A stretch of 64,000 nucleotides of DNA, from NCBI GenBank assembly GCA_951799425.1, contig OX637407.1, positions 26,905,691 through 26,969,690 of the forward strand, read 5' to 3'. Each line of letters starts with the position of its first letter. Positions within the stretch are counted from its first letter, which is position 1. The DNA comes from Ilex aquifolium. Its lineage: Eukaryota; Streptophyta; Magnoliopsida; Aquifoliales; Aquifoliaceae. Shown here piece after piece: positions 54,790 to 64,000 of the stretch. The notes under the pieces were generated by a model, which was not told the DNA's origin, searched no databases, and saw nothing but the letters and a program-made list of their open reading frames with translations. A program made the translations under genes and the position numbers.

Positions 54790-56935
54790 GGGCCTAACAC
54801 TTCATTCTTTGGGTGCTGACAAGTGGACTGGTGTATATGTTTAGTAGCTTCAAAATGTGAGGAGACGCCATAGATTTGCAAGCAACAGGGACCTATACTG
54901 CATAGATGGTTAAAATTCGACTCAATAATCTCGAGCTAGTAGATTGGAACTTAGAACAACATTTTATTGTAATTGATGTCAAATGTTAGGCATGTATCCT
55001 TATTATTTTTCGGTTATAGATTTGGTCGTGTGCAAGTGACTTCTTGCTTGTTTTTCGAAAGCATTTAACATACTATAAACCAGGATGCATGGGAGCTGAA
55101 AGAAAATGATGGTAGTAATTATTGTACAATTTTAAATAGTTTTTGAAAAGTTTGAAGGGTCGGTCGCCCTCGTCGGGCCTCTCCTAGATCTATCGTTGTT
55201 TGCATGTATAATTAATCTAATTAATTCCAAAAAAAAATTCCTGCAGATTCCTTAAAGTGTTAACAATTATACTGTTAGAATTGTGGACTGCTAATGCAGC
55301 TGAATTTGTGAAAAACATGCCATATTTGACTTTGCAATTGCTAATAGAGAGCTAAAAGGTGATGATGGAGATGATTTTCTTAGTCAAAGTTAGAAGCCTA
55401 AGGTGTGGTATCATAAACAACATGGATTATTGATAGTTCTTGAGGCAAGGTGGGACATCTTCTAAGCCTAACTTCTTCCCCCTTTACATCTCACATTACC
55501 CATAAAGTCTTGTCGTGTAAGTTGAACTATACTACAGTTTTGATAATTCTATTTTGTTTACTACTGTAAGTCATTAATTTATTCAATCCCTGCTCAATCT
55601 ATTTATAGTAGAGTTCGTTTTATGTATAATTTATGCTTAATCAGTTAATCAACTTCGTGTCGACCCATTAACTGGACAAGTTTGGCGGTTTAAACTACTT
55701 AAGATTCAAACCTTGTAAAACTAAATTCATACCCGATAACTTTGCCAGTTGGCTACAGTTAAATGCAGCTGAAAATATTATGGCCACTGTTTCTCCCTTT
55801 GACATGGGATTACTTGCAGTATGCAGTAGTGAAAACCAACAAAAAGGTCCAAGTAACCAACAAGACAAGAAGAAGAGAATAATTCGCAAGCATAAATCTT
55901 TGGTTTTTTCATTTATAACTATTAATCACGTGAATAATATAATAAAATGAAATAGTAAAAGAAGAGAACGGACTAAATTTGCCACATTCTCTCATTGAAT
56001 GTGAAAAGAATATATAGATAGTAGTGAAAATTTTTGATACCATAGTTGAACCTAGGTAAGCAATCCATTAATCTGGGGGCCCAACCAGAACTTCGAAGCG
56101 TCTTCCACCTCCCAAGCGCCCGCCGGAAAAAGTGCAGCATATCCCCACCACGTGCGGCTATGTAATGCCCCGATGAGGCCATGAACACCACCATCATCAT
56201 AGCTTTGTGGTCTGATTTCTAAGGTATTAGCAATCATACTAGCAAAACAAAATCAAACCCAACATTTTTATGGAGTATTATTAATATTCCCAAGAACAGC
56301 TTACGATTCAAAAATGATGAAGTTCAATCACCACTTTGACTATAACAAAGATTGTATCCCTCTTAAATAACATATAGATTGACGTTATAATTAAGTTTGG
56401 TTTGCCGATCGACAAATCGGTAAATGTAATGTAGAGATTACAAGACACCACATGTTGTATCATGACCAAAATTATGGATGAATGTGAGCTAATCTTGATC
56501 TTTGCCATACATGGAATTTAAAAAAAAAAATGAAAACGTAACAATTTTACTTAATTCGGTTCCAAAATTTACGTTCACGGACCAAATGTAATCAAAACTG
56601 CCAAACCCTAGCTCATGTAGTCCTATGCTAGAATCTAGCATCTTCGAGGTGGGTAAAAGTATAGGAGAAATTTTCATGGTGATTTTTTTTTTTTTCGTAC
56701 ATGCATACTTTATATAGTTTATATTAGTCCTCTCTACACTCCCAATTGTTCTGTATTGACTTATTTAAATGACAAGAGATAATGAGATAACATGGGCTTG
56801 CGTGCTCAGACTGACACACAGAGGCCCCCCAAAGTTGGCTGATAAAGAAGCACATTTTTCTCAACCCACTTGAACTCTAACCCCAGTTTGGGAACACCCA
56901 GAGCATCACAGTATGGTGCATCTCTCTCTCGATTG
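54790..56935. other. Intergenic upstream of the PRE-like gene
   Basis: AT-rich apart from a GC-rich island at about 56050-56215 that I cannot assign. No gene is supported. Confidence 0.4.
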
Positions 56936-56944
56936 ATTCCCCCT

Positions 56945-56958
56945 CCCCCCCCCCCCCC

Positions 56959-56994
<36 letters not shown>

Positions 56995-57054
56995 CCTTCC
57001 AACCCTCTTTAAAATCAAGCACAGCCCACTGCCTTCTCCCATGCATATAACACC

Positions 57055-57087
<33 letters not shown>
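56945..57087 (+). promoter_or_regulatory. Poly-C and CT-repeat tract before the PRE-like gene
   Basis: A run of 25 C (56945-56969) leads into a CT repeat of about 26 bp (to 56995). A second CT repeat stands at about 57058-57087. They lie 175-320 bp before the start codon. CT-rich tracts are common in plant core promoters and leaders, and the C run could form an i-motif or G-quadruplex. Confidence 0.7.
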
Positions 57088-57089
<2 letters not shown>

Positions 57090-57263
57090 CTTGTTTGTCC
57101 ATAACTTGTCTCAAACAGTTATCTTCCTCTTTCTCTTTTAAGTGCCTCTTTACCTCTCTCCTTGCATACTCACCCTCAAGATAACTTAAAAGTGTGTTAT
57201 GATAAACTCTCTCATTTGTCTCACTAAGTTATTCCTCCTCATACACACCATTAGATTCTGACA

Positions 57264-58452
57264 ATGTCTAGCGGAGGATCGCGTTCGAGGCAGTCAGGAG
57301 TACTTTCAAGGATATCTGATGAACAGATTGCTGATCTTGTGTCCAAGTTGCACCAACTTATTCCTGAGATTCGTACCAAGAGGCGTTCGGACAAGGTAGT
57401 CTGGTATTTTCTTAATATCAACATCAAGTCTTCACATTTGTGTGCCCTTCATTTTTCCTTTGATAGATAACTTGGGTTCTTGGCGTAACGGTAAAATTGC
57501 TTCATCGTAACTTAGAGGTTATGGGTTCGAATTGTGAAAATAATTTTTCTGCTTATAGGGCTAAAACTGTGTACATCTAACCATTCTCAGACCCCGCAAT
57601 ACTGGGAGCTTTATCCACTGGGTACGCCCTTTTAGATAAGTTGGGTTCTTACCACAACCTCATTTAGTATCTGTTGTGCGCCTAGTAAATTGTAGTTTGA
57701 GGTGTGGGATTGAACTCCTACCCTTATAACTTCTGCCATCGATTCTGAATACTAATACACATTGATCACGACATTGCGAAATTATAACACTACATTGCAT
57801 AAGAAGCTATACAAGCGATGAGATATTATGACATCATACACATTATAGTTCAATGACGATGATTCCAACAACACAATCGAGTTGTTAGAAATATCTCCTA
57901 ATCACTCATGAGTCGATTGAAATTAGAGGTGAGAGAAAAATCTAGTGGTAGAGGTTCACTCTGCCCGCAAAATGATTGCGGGTTCAAACTTCATCCCTTT
58001 CCCTTTCCAAAAACAAAAAAGGAGCCAAATTAAACTCATGATTTACATGGAAAGTGTATCGATATCAAACGGAAAGTGTCATCATAGAAATGACTCGATC
58101 AGGATATATATATCAGTATGGATCGTTACTTAGAACCATACATCTTCCATGTTGATATTGTTTACATGCATATATGCACCTCTCACAATAGTAAAAATCT
58201 CGTTCAATGAGTTACGCTATAATATATTTTCTCTAATTTCATAGTTAGAGAATACTGTGACTAGAATTTTTTACTCATCAATCTTCCATTTTCGGGCAGG
58301 TTTCGGCTTCAAAAGTGTTGCAGGAGACTTGCAACTACATTAGAAGCTTACACAGAGAGGTGGATGACCTGAGTGAACGATTATCTGAGCTATTGGAGTC
58401 CACAGACAGCAACAGTGCTCAAGCAGACATAATCAGGAGCTTACTTATGTAA
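57264..58452 (+). CDS. PRE/KIDARI-type atypical HLH protein, 2 exons
   Basis: Exons 57264-57395 and 58300-58452 (AAG|GTAGTC...GGGCAG|GTTTCG) give 94 aa, the normal size of this family (about 92-94 aa). The protein starts [20 protein letters not shown], followed by [16 protein letters not shown] as helix 1. [18 protein letters not shown] forms the loop, [20 protein letters not shown] helix 2, and the end is ADIIRSLLM. There is no DNA-binding basic region of the E-box type. Such proteins work by pairing with and blocking other HLH proteins (IBH1, HFR1 types), promoting cell elongation under gibberellin, brassinosteroid and light control. The single intron at the helix-loop junction is typical. 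It holds an Au-SINE and a second SINE-like piece. Which of PRE1-PRE6 is the true orthologue cannot be settled from sequence alone; neighbours favour PRE6/PRE3. Confidence 0.95.
57482..57633 (+). mobile_element. Au-SINE in PRE-like intron
   Basis: Body TGGCGTAACGGTAAAATTGC, B-box GGTTATGGGTTCGAATTG, CAGACCCCGC, TGGGAGCTTTATCCACTGGG and GTACGCCCTTTT follow the Au-SINE layout, including the T-run 3' end. A 17-bp target duplication (AGATAAcTTGGGTTCTT at 57465-57481, AGATAAgTTGGGTTCTT at 57634-57650) differs at one base. Confidence 0.9.
57920..58022 (+). repeat. Second SINE-like piece in PRE-like intron
   Basis: TCTAGTGGTAGAGGT (A-box-like) and GCGGGTTCAAACTTC (B-box-like, about 57978-57992), then a CT-rich part and an A-rich end (58008-58020). 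Confidence 0.55.
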
Positions 58453-58654
58453 ACATATACAATTCTAGGTCCCTATATAAGATATAGGGGTTAGCTTGGG
58501 GCTCTATTGTATCGTTATATATATGCATAGCTCTTCTACTGATTTTATACTATTTATAATAAGAAAGGGCTTGCACTTACTATATGTCCTTTCAGTTTTC
58601 GAACTTCTATGTGAAATTGCCAATTTTTAATAGTTTTAACGCTTAAAGTTAGCG

Positions 58655-58752
58655 ATTGGTTTAATGTTCATAACCTCCGTTGTTAGACCTTAAAATTGTG
58701 CATTCGAAATCTCATCGTCCGCCTCCCTATAATAGTCCTGACCCAAAAAAAA
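58655..58752 (+). repeat. SINE-like fragment (same family as 1905-2000)
   Basis: GCATTCGAAATCTCATCGTC followed by GTCCTGACCC and an A run, as at 1905-2000. Confidence 0.45.
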
Positions 58753-58759
58753 GCTTTAA

Positions 58760-59180
58760 AGCTTTTTGTATCCATCCATGAAGCTATGTGATCTGCATTG
58801 CTTCAATCTAATTAACGAGTGTAAATTAAGATTATTAGTATGATCTTTTTTTCCTGATAATGGAGAATCTTTTTAACCAAGTACCCTTTTGGCTCGAGAT
58901 TATAATACAAATCACTTGCAATTTGTTAAACCAAAGCTCTCCCTCCTAAAAGTAAATTACATACCACAAGATAGTAAGATCTCTTCTTTAATTGGTCACA
59001 TGTGGTTTCCAACATTTTCAACCTCTAGTAGATGTTATGGTCATATGTCCTCACAGTTTTTGTTACATATGATAACTGTTGTAACATATCTTCTGTATGG
59101 ATGGTTGGCACCTTTGCCTAAAACGAAAGAGAAAATGCATCAACTAGTCACAAAGCTAAATCCCATTAAAGCTGTGGACC
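58760..59180. other. 3' flank of the PRE-like gene
   Basis: No second gene is seen. A 104-codon frame at 58889-59203 runs into the SINE and has no domain I recognise. Confidence 0.45.
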
Positions 59181-59184
59181 TAAA

Positions 59185-59352
59185 AGACGAGATTGAATCT
59201 TGACAATTTTTTGGAATTAAGTCACGAGGGATTTATTCCTCATATCCGAGTTCTGGCATGGATGACCGGCATTTGATCGGAACGAAGAGGAGATTAATCG
59301 AGATACACGTAAGTTGACTTGAACACCCCTGACCATTGAACTAAAAACAAGA
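59185..59352 (+). repeat. SINE family S-GATC, copy
   Basis: GAGATTGAATCTTGACAATT, GTTCTGGCATGGATGACCGG, GAGATTAATCGAGATACACG and CCCCTGACCATTGAACTAAA in the family order. This is the best preserved 3' half of the four copies. Confidence 0.65.
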
Positions 59353-59753
59353 AGAAGACGAGATTGAAGTGATGGCTCAGTGGTGTGATATGTCTAAGGT
59401 TACTGTGGATATATAACTAGTCAATCAGACCTAACTAAGATATGAATGTTTCATTTGTTGGTCCTATATGGTTGAAATAACACACATGCAATCCCGAGAG
59501 ACCGCATAGATAAACAGAAGATAAAAAAAGGGGCAGAGTATGGGATGCATATGGATCATGTACTGGTTCATATTGAATGCCTTGCTAGGCTGATTAAATT
59601 TTCACACCAAACTTTATTAGTGAATGATGTGACACATGCACCCACATCCAACAAAAAAAATTAGTCCCTAGAATATTTGATAATTATGGGTTAATGATGT
59701 CATTTGGTGAACAAGTTTTGATTCAAATATTTGATAAAAGTAGTAGTAATGTA

Positions 59754-60027
59754 TAAGGGTGTGAATCGTGTCGTGTTCGTGTGACCCACATGTCGTGTTA
59801 TTCGTGTCGTGTTATTGTTATTTGTGTCGTGTCATTATTATTCGTGTCGTGTTCATATCAAGACCCACGAAAAAAAAATCTATTTAATATATTCTGAGTA
59901 TTAAATATTAGTTTATACTATTTATTATGTGTATTTAATAATCGTGTTAATTTTATAATCGTATTAATTTTATAATCATTTATGTCGAATTTGTGTTGGA
60001 TTCGTATTAATGGGTCTGGCACCCCTA
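59754..60027. mobile_element. 274-bp hAT-like element (CGTGTCGTG family)
   Basis: Ends TAAGGGTGTGAATCG and, inverted, TAGGGGTGCCAGACCC. The left part has several CGTGTCGTGTTATT units. Target duplications are not evident. Confidence 0.55.
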
Positions 60028-60117
60028 AATTATTAGCATATTGGCGGAGTTATTGGTCTAGGACAGTACTTCGGAGGCCTAAAGTGTGATGGCCTGTTTT
60101 TTTTCTACCCAAAAAAC

Positions 60118-60400
60118 AATGATATAATAAATATAAAATATAGTTCTCATTTTAATTTTAAAGATTTTTATTTTACACTCTCAAATATTAAATTTTTTAT
60201 ATTGCATCATCAATGAGTCATTTTCGTTAGTTTCTATTACTCATTTCAGCAAACTTCAATAGAGTATTTTTTAATGGAATAAGCAACGAAAGCTAATAAA
60301 AAAGTTACATTATAATTTTTTTTAATACATTGAGGGTATAATATGAAAATTTTTATTTTTGAGGATTTAAAAATAAAAAATCTTAAATTTCCTCTAATAT
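60118..60400. mobile_element. Long-TIR MITE, twin copy A
   Basis: Halves are inverted copies centred near 60260, sharing TTCGTTAGTTTCTATTACTC and its inverted counterpart, plus TTTAAAGATTTTTATTTTAC-like ends. Same family as the next element and 47620-47991. Confidence 0.55.
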
Positions 60401-60484
60401 ATTGTCTTTTTAATTTTTTTAATAGATCCCTTATCACATATTTAAATAAAATTCATTATATATAAAATGGATCATAATATAATA

Positions 60485-60779
60485 GGCAAATTGTACTTTG
60501 CATCCGCAAAGACTTAAGAATTCTCACTTTGCATATTTAAAAATTAAAATTTTTATATTATATCCTTAATATATTAAAAACGTTATCATATTACCTTTCT
60601 GTTAATTTTCGTCACTCGTTCTATTAACTTCAAAAGAGGTGAGTTTTGACGGAATAAGTAACGAAAGGGCCATATTTGAATATTTTTAATATATTGAGAG
60701 TATAATATAAAAAAAATCATTTTTAAGAGTCCAAAGTGAGAAATCTTAAATCCTCTAGGGGTGTGAAATGAGATTCCCC
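60485..60779. mobile_element. Long-TIR MITE, twin copy B
   Basis: Left GGCAAATTGTACTTTGCATC and right (inverted GGGGAATCTCATTTCACACC) start arms of about 130 bp sharing ATTCTCACTTTG and CTTAATATATTAAAAA. The flanks ATAATAATA and ATAATCCGA match 6 of 9. Confidence 0.6.
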
Positions 60780-60879
60780 ATAATCCGAGAATTGAAGAGA
60801 AAAATGTTTCCCACAAGTCCCTTTTATATAACTACTGTTTAAATGCATTATCGTTAGTTAAGAACATAAGCAACTTCTA

Positions 60880-60969
60880 TTGCGTCCTCTAGAAGATTCC
60901 CTCGACTAACCTCTCAGCACGCATTTCTGGACGTCTTCTCTCTCTGTCTTCTCCTGATCAAAAACAGAG
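60880..60969 (+). promoter_or_regulatory. Leader exon of the BPA1-like RRM gene
   Basis: CT-rich sequence (CTTCTCTCTCTGTCTTCTCC at about 60936-60955) ends at AACAGAG|GTGCGTAAAC, a donor at 60969/60970. The leader intron would run to the acceptor TTGACTTCAG at about 62390. Confidence 0.6.
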
Positions 60970-61820
60970 GTGCGTAAACTATTCATCGTATCTTGATTCT
61001 TCGTCTTTTCCAATTACTGTGTTTATTTGCTTGTTTAGTATTTCCAGTCTCTGAAGATCGATGTTAATTTCAATTTTGAATGATGTCTGTTTGATTATGG
61101 GCATGATTTATTAATCTAACGGTTCGAATCATGGACTACTTCCTGAGAGTTAAGGTCGAGATTTGTGGTTGCGGAAAATTCAATTTATTATTGTTTTATT
61201 TGCATAATTGAGAAATTGATGGTTGGAACCCTAGATCACCGACTGAGACGCTATCAGTACTTGTGGTTGCATGAAATTTGATTTATTTTCGATTTTGATT
61301 GGCTTTCCGGGGGTATTATGTGTATTGGAATCACCAGAGCGCCCACCTTTTCAATAATTAGTGAATTCTTGGCAATTTAGTGGCCTTACGTGAATTCAAC
61401 TGTGTACGGTTGTTTTAATTCAAGCGATGATTACTCCAGCTGTTTAATTGAATGATTTTTTGCAATTTTTGTCTCTCTGAACACTAAAGATGTCTGAATT
61501 ATCATTCAGATTTCAAGGGTGCCACTATACCTCCGGTTTGTGTTTGTATAACCTGAAGAACTTCTTTAAATAAAATGCGTCAGTGAACCAGGAAGGAACC
61601 TGCCCATCAGGAACATTTGAATTGATTGTTGACCTGTTATTGGGCCATGACTGCGTAATTATACTGGGTTACCGAATTCAAATCTAGAATTAGGGATTTG
61701 TATTGAGAGGTATAAAGCAAGAGCGTTCCTGCCAGATCATGCATTAGTCTTAGCTATTTTGATGAAACTATGCCTAGAAGCAAATGTGCAATGGGTGGGG
61801 ATGCCATGATGGGTATTAGG

Positions 61821-62163
61821 AAGGGGCGGAGCCAAAAAAATTCTTAAAGGTGAACACCTTAATTTTTTTTATTGATAACAATAAAATAAAATATTGATAT
61901 TTATAACATTAAATTGTATTAGTTGTATATGAATATTTATCTACAGTAATAGTCCAAAAGTCTACAAAGCACAAACTAAAAGATCAAAAAAATAAAAATA
62001 AAGGCTAATTCCAACTCTTTAAAAATGTGAGGGCAATTACAATTTATTCAATTGACCAGATGAGTTTTTATAATTCTAGAGCATTACATGGTAAACTCAT
62101 TATCAGTGACATAGAAAGAGCATTACATAAGGGTGGGCCTAGGCCCCTTAGTAGAACCACTAG
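61821..62163. mobile_element. 343-bp element with GGGTATTAGG duplication, in leader intron
   Basis: Starts AAGGGGCGGAGCCAAAAAAA, the same kind of end as the element at 18611. It is flanked by an exact 10-bp duplication GGGTATTAGG (61811-61820 and 62164-62173). It contains GGGTGGGCCTAGGCCCCTTA near the right end. Confidence 0.65.
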
Positions 62164-62414
62164 GGGTATTAGGCCTGCCTATCTTTTTAGAGATTAAGTA
62201 GTTATGATAATGGATCCCATAATAGTTGTAAGTTGTAACGACATCCTGTTACTTTGTTCTAAGTTCAATATATTATGAGGTATAGATCAAATGGCTTTTT
62301 GCTGGATCTAAGATACATTGGCTTTATTATTATCTACACAAAGAAGTGGCATCAAGTTCTATTGGTTTATTATGCGCAATTGACTTCAGGTATTTGTCAA
62401 CCAGATTTAGAGAT

Positions 62415-62530
62415 ATGACTCAAGATGGATATGTAGCAGAAGTTACAAGCCTGTCCCCGAACGCAACAGAGAAGGACGTCTATGATTTTTTTGCTTTCTG
62501 TGGGACGATTGAACATGTTGACATTGTCAG
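62415..62530 (+). CDS. RRM protein of the BPA1-like (ACD11-partner) group, first coding exon
   Basis: ATG at 62415 gives MTQDGYVAEVTSLSPNATEK and DVYDFFAFCGTIEHVDIV, then a split arginine codon at donor GTCAG|GTTCAG (62530/62531). The start of an RRM is clear: the first strand VAEVTSLSP, helix EKDVYDFFAF and second strand IEHVDIVR. Plant BPA1-like RRM proteins have the same V-x-V-T-x-L-S-P...T-E-K-D-x-x-D-F-F-x-F-x-G-x-I-E opening. Members bind the sphingolipid-transfer protein ACD11 or act as RNA-binding proteins in defence and stress. The frame is open back to another ATG at 62346, but alignment with relatives favours 62415. The remaining exons are beyond the window, so the next intron exceeds 1.4 kb. 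Confidence 0.85.
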
Positions 62531-63002
62531 GTTCAGAACAGATAATATGATCATATTACTTAGTGTGTGCCTCTGTTGAATTTTTTATTTGACTTCATTT
62601 ATAATCCCTCTGTGATCTGGTGATCATTTTTAGTTTCTTTCATCCCCTTATTGTTATTGCATCTCTAGTTTGATCAGGCTAGAACATGTACGTAAAATGA
62701 TACGTAGTAAATCAAAAATCCAACTTTTCAGGTATCTGAAATATATTTATTGGCTCAGAATATTAAATCCACCAGCAACTACTGTTCAATAGCTTCAATG
62801 GTTATTTTATTTTAAGGACTCTTAATTTTTATATCTCCTCCCCCCTCTCTTCCTTTTGCTGGGTGATATAAATTTATTGAAAAACAGAACTTATAAAACA
62901 GGGGAAGCCAGCCTACTAGATTCGTGGAGGATAAACCCAAGGGTTTACTTTTGAGATTAGAATTTACAAGTACAACATTCACCTAAATAACATACATGCA
63001 GG

Positions 63003-63822
63003 CATAGTTATCAAAATCATACGATTCGCGATTCGATTCGTACGATTCGGTTCGATACAAGTACAAAACGATTCGTATCTTATAAGAGAATCGTTTTAGA
63101 GTTGAATCGCACCTGAATCGTACGATTCGTACGATTCAATTCGTATCTCACGAATTGCACGATTCAATCATTTTTTTTTTAAACCCAATTTTTTGGCAAA
63201 ATGACGTCGTTTTGTCCGCTAAACAGTAAAACGACGTCGTTTTGTTTGCAGAGGAACCCATGTTCTAATAAAAACTCAAACTCTTTACTCGTTCTTTCTC
63301 TGACGTCGTCTAAAACTCGTCTTGCGTTGTCTAAAACTAAAGATCACGACTAACGCTCTCGCATCATCGGTTGATTTTTACTCTCAATTCTTTCATGGGT
63401 AGTTTGTTAGGTTCTAATTTTTTGTTTCAAGATGTTGACCCGTATGTTTTCTCCCAATAAATTTTCTTACTTATTCTTTTTCCATTCATGTTTGTAACCT
63501 AATCTATGTTGAATGTCACTATTTTGATTCTTGAATAGCCATGGTTCTTTAATGAAATTTTTTTTCAAGTTGTTGAATTTGAAAATAGTTAAGCAAAAGA
63601 TAAAGATGAAACAAAAGGCTAGCGTCTTTCCATTTAGACGACGTAATTATGTCAATTGATTATTTTTAGAATGCAATAATGTTCAATATTCAATATTTTG
63701 TCTATTTTAAATATGTAGTATTATTTTTTATTTTTGTTCAAATTTTGTGTCGAATCTTACGATTCACGATTCTCAAATTTAAGATTTCGATTCACGATAC
63801 GAATCTTGATTTGACAACTATG
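63003..63822. mobile_element. 820-bp hAT-like element with exact 8-bp duplication
   Basis: Ends CATAGTTATCAAAATC and, inverted, CATAGTTGTCAAATC. Flanks CATGCAGG (62995-63002) and CATGCAGG (63823-63830) are identical. Subterminal zones are packed with CGATTCG/ACGATTC motifs (63022-63165 and 63750-63805). The middle has ACGACGTCGTTTT palindromes. No transposase frame, so it is non-autonomous. It sits in an intron of the BPA1-like gene. Confidence 0.85.
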
Positions 63823-64000
63823 CATGCAGGTGATAAAATCTGCTTTTGACATTTGATGCACTCATTACACGTTAGCACCTACACCTATTGTGTAGGTGTA
63901 CCACTATTCCTTGATCTGCTATCCTCCAACTCTGACATATTTGTTTGATCATATGATTATTTGTTATTTTCTCTATGGATCTTGTATGGTTATCTTTTCT

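Noticed and set aside
56806-57114. Poly-Pro and RE-repeat frames before the PRE-like gene
   Set aside because: They only translate the poly-C and CT microsatellites.
57482-57560. tRNA gene
   Set aside because: Pol III boxes are present, but the body, T-run end and target duplication identify an Au-SINE.
62346-62414. Upstream ATG at 62346 as start of the RRM protein
   Set aside because: The extra residues precede a likely leader-intron acceptor at about 62390 and are absent from the family pattern, which begins a few residues before the first RRM strand.

Overview
The window is nuclear DNA of a flowering plant, almost certainly a eudicot. The genes have short GT-AG introns, plant-specific families are present (PLS-type PPR, F-box/kelch, PRE-type HLH), and AT-rich intergenic DNA is packed with MITEs, SINEs and microsatellites. 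The species cannot be named from sequence alone. I see eight protein-coding genes, two of them cut by the window edges.

Layout. 1-560 (-): 5' part of a RING-CH E3 ligase gene. 7160-9329 (+): AVT1-type vacuolar amino acid transporter, 3 exons. 9797-11635 (-): PPR protein related to Arabidopsis At1g26900, tail to tail with the transporter. 13216-15826 (+): ribosomal protein S9 (uS4), 3 exons, with a textbook site II/telo-box promoter. 23052-23534 (-): small acidic conserved plant protein of unknown function. 42396-43487 (-): F-box/kelch protein related to At1g26930/At1g74510, with a leader intron. 57264-58452 (+): PRE/KIDARI-type atypical HLH protein, 94 aa, 2 exons. About 60880 to beyond 64000 (+): RRM protein of the BPA1-like group, of which only the leader and first coding exon lie inside.

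The gene content is a mosaic of the neighbourhoods of several Arabidopsis PRE genes. From memory these are PPR, F-box/kelch and PRE6 at At1g26900-26945, F-box/kelch and PRE3 at At1g74500-74510, RPS9 and PRE1 at At5g39850-39860, and PRE2, RPS9 and AVT at At5g15160-15240. This suggests the window keeps an older gene order that was later duplicated and thinned in Brassicales.

The gene-poor stretches (24-42 kb and 44-57 kb) are dominated by small elements. These include long-TIR Mutator-like MITEs with 9-10 bp target duplications, a Harbinger MITE with TTA duplications, hAT-like elements, several tRNA-derived SINEs (one a clear Au-SINE inside the PRE intron), a LINE tail, a TRIM/LTR remnant and a Ty1/copia fragment. 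There are also several tandem repeats. A block at about 16.4-17.4 kb looks foreign, possibly organelle-derived. I find no operon, CRISPR array, prophage or defence-type system. The most interesting points are the PRE-linked synteny, a near-perfect hairpin that forms the end of the PPR reading frame, and the well-delimited transposon set.
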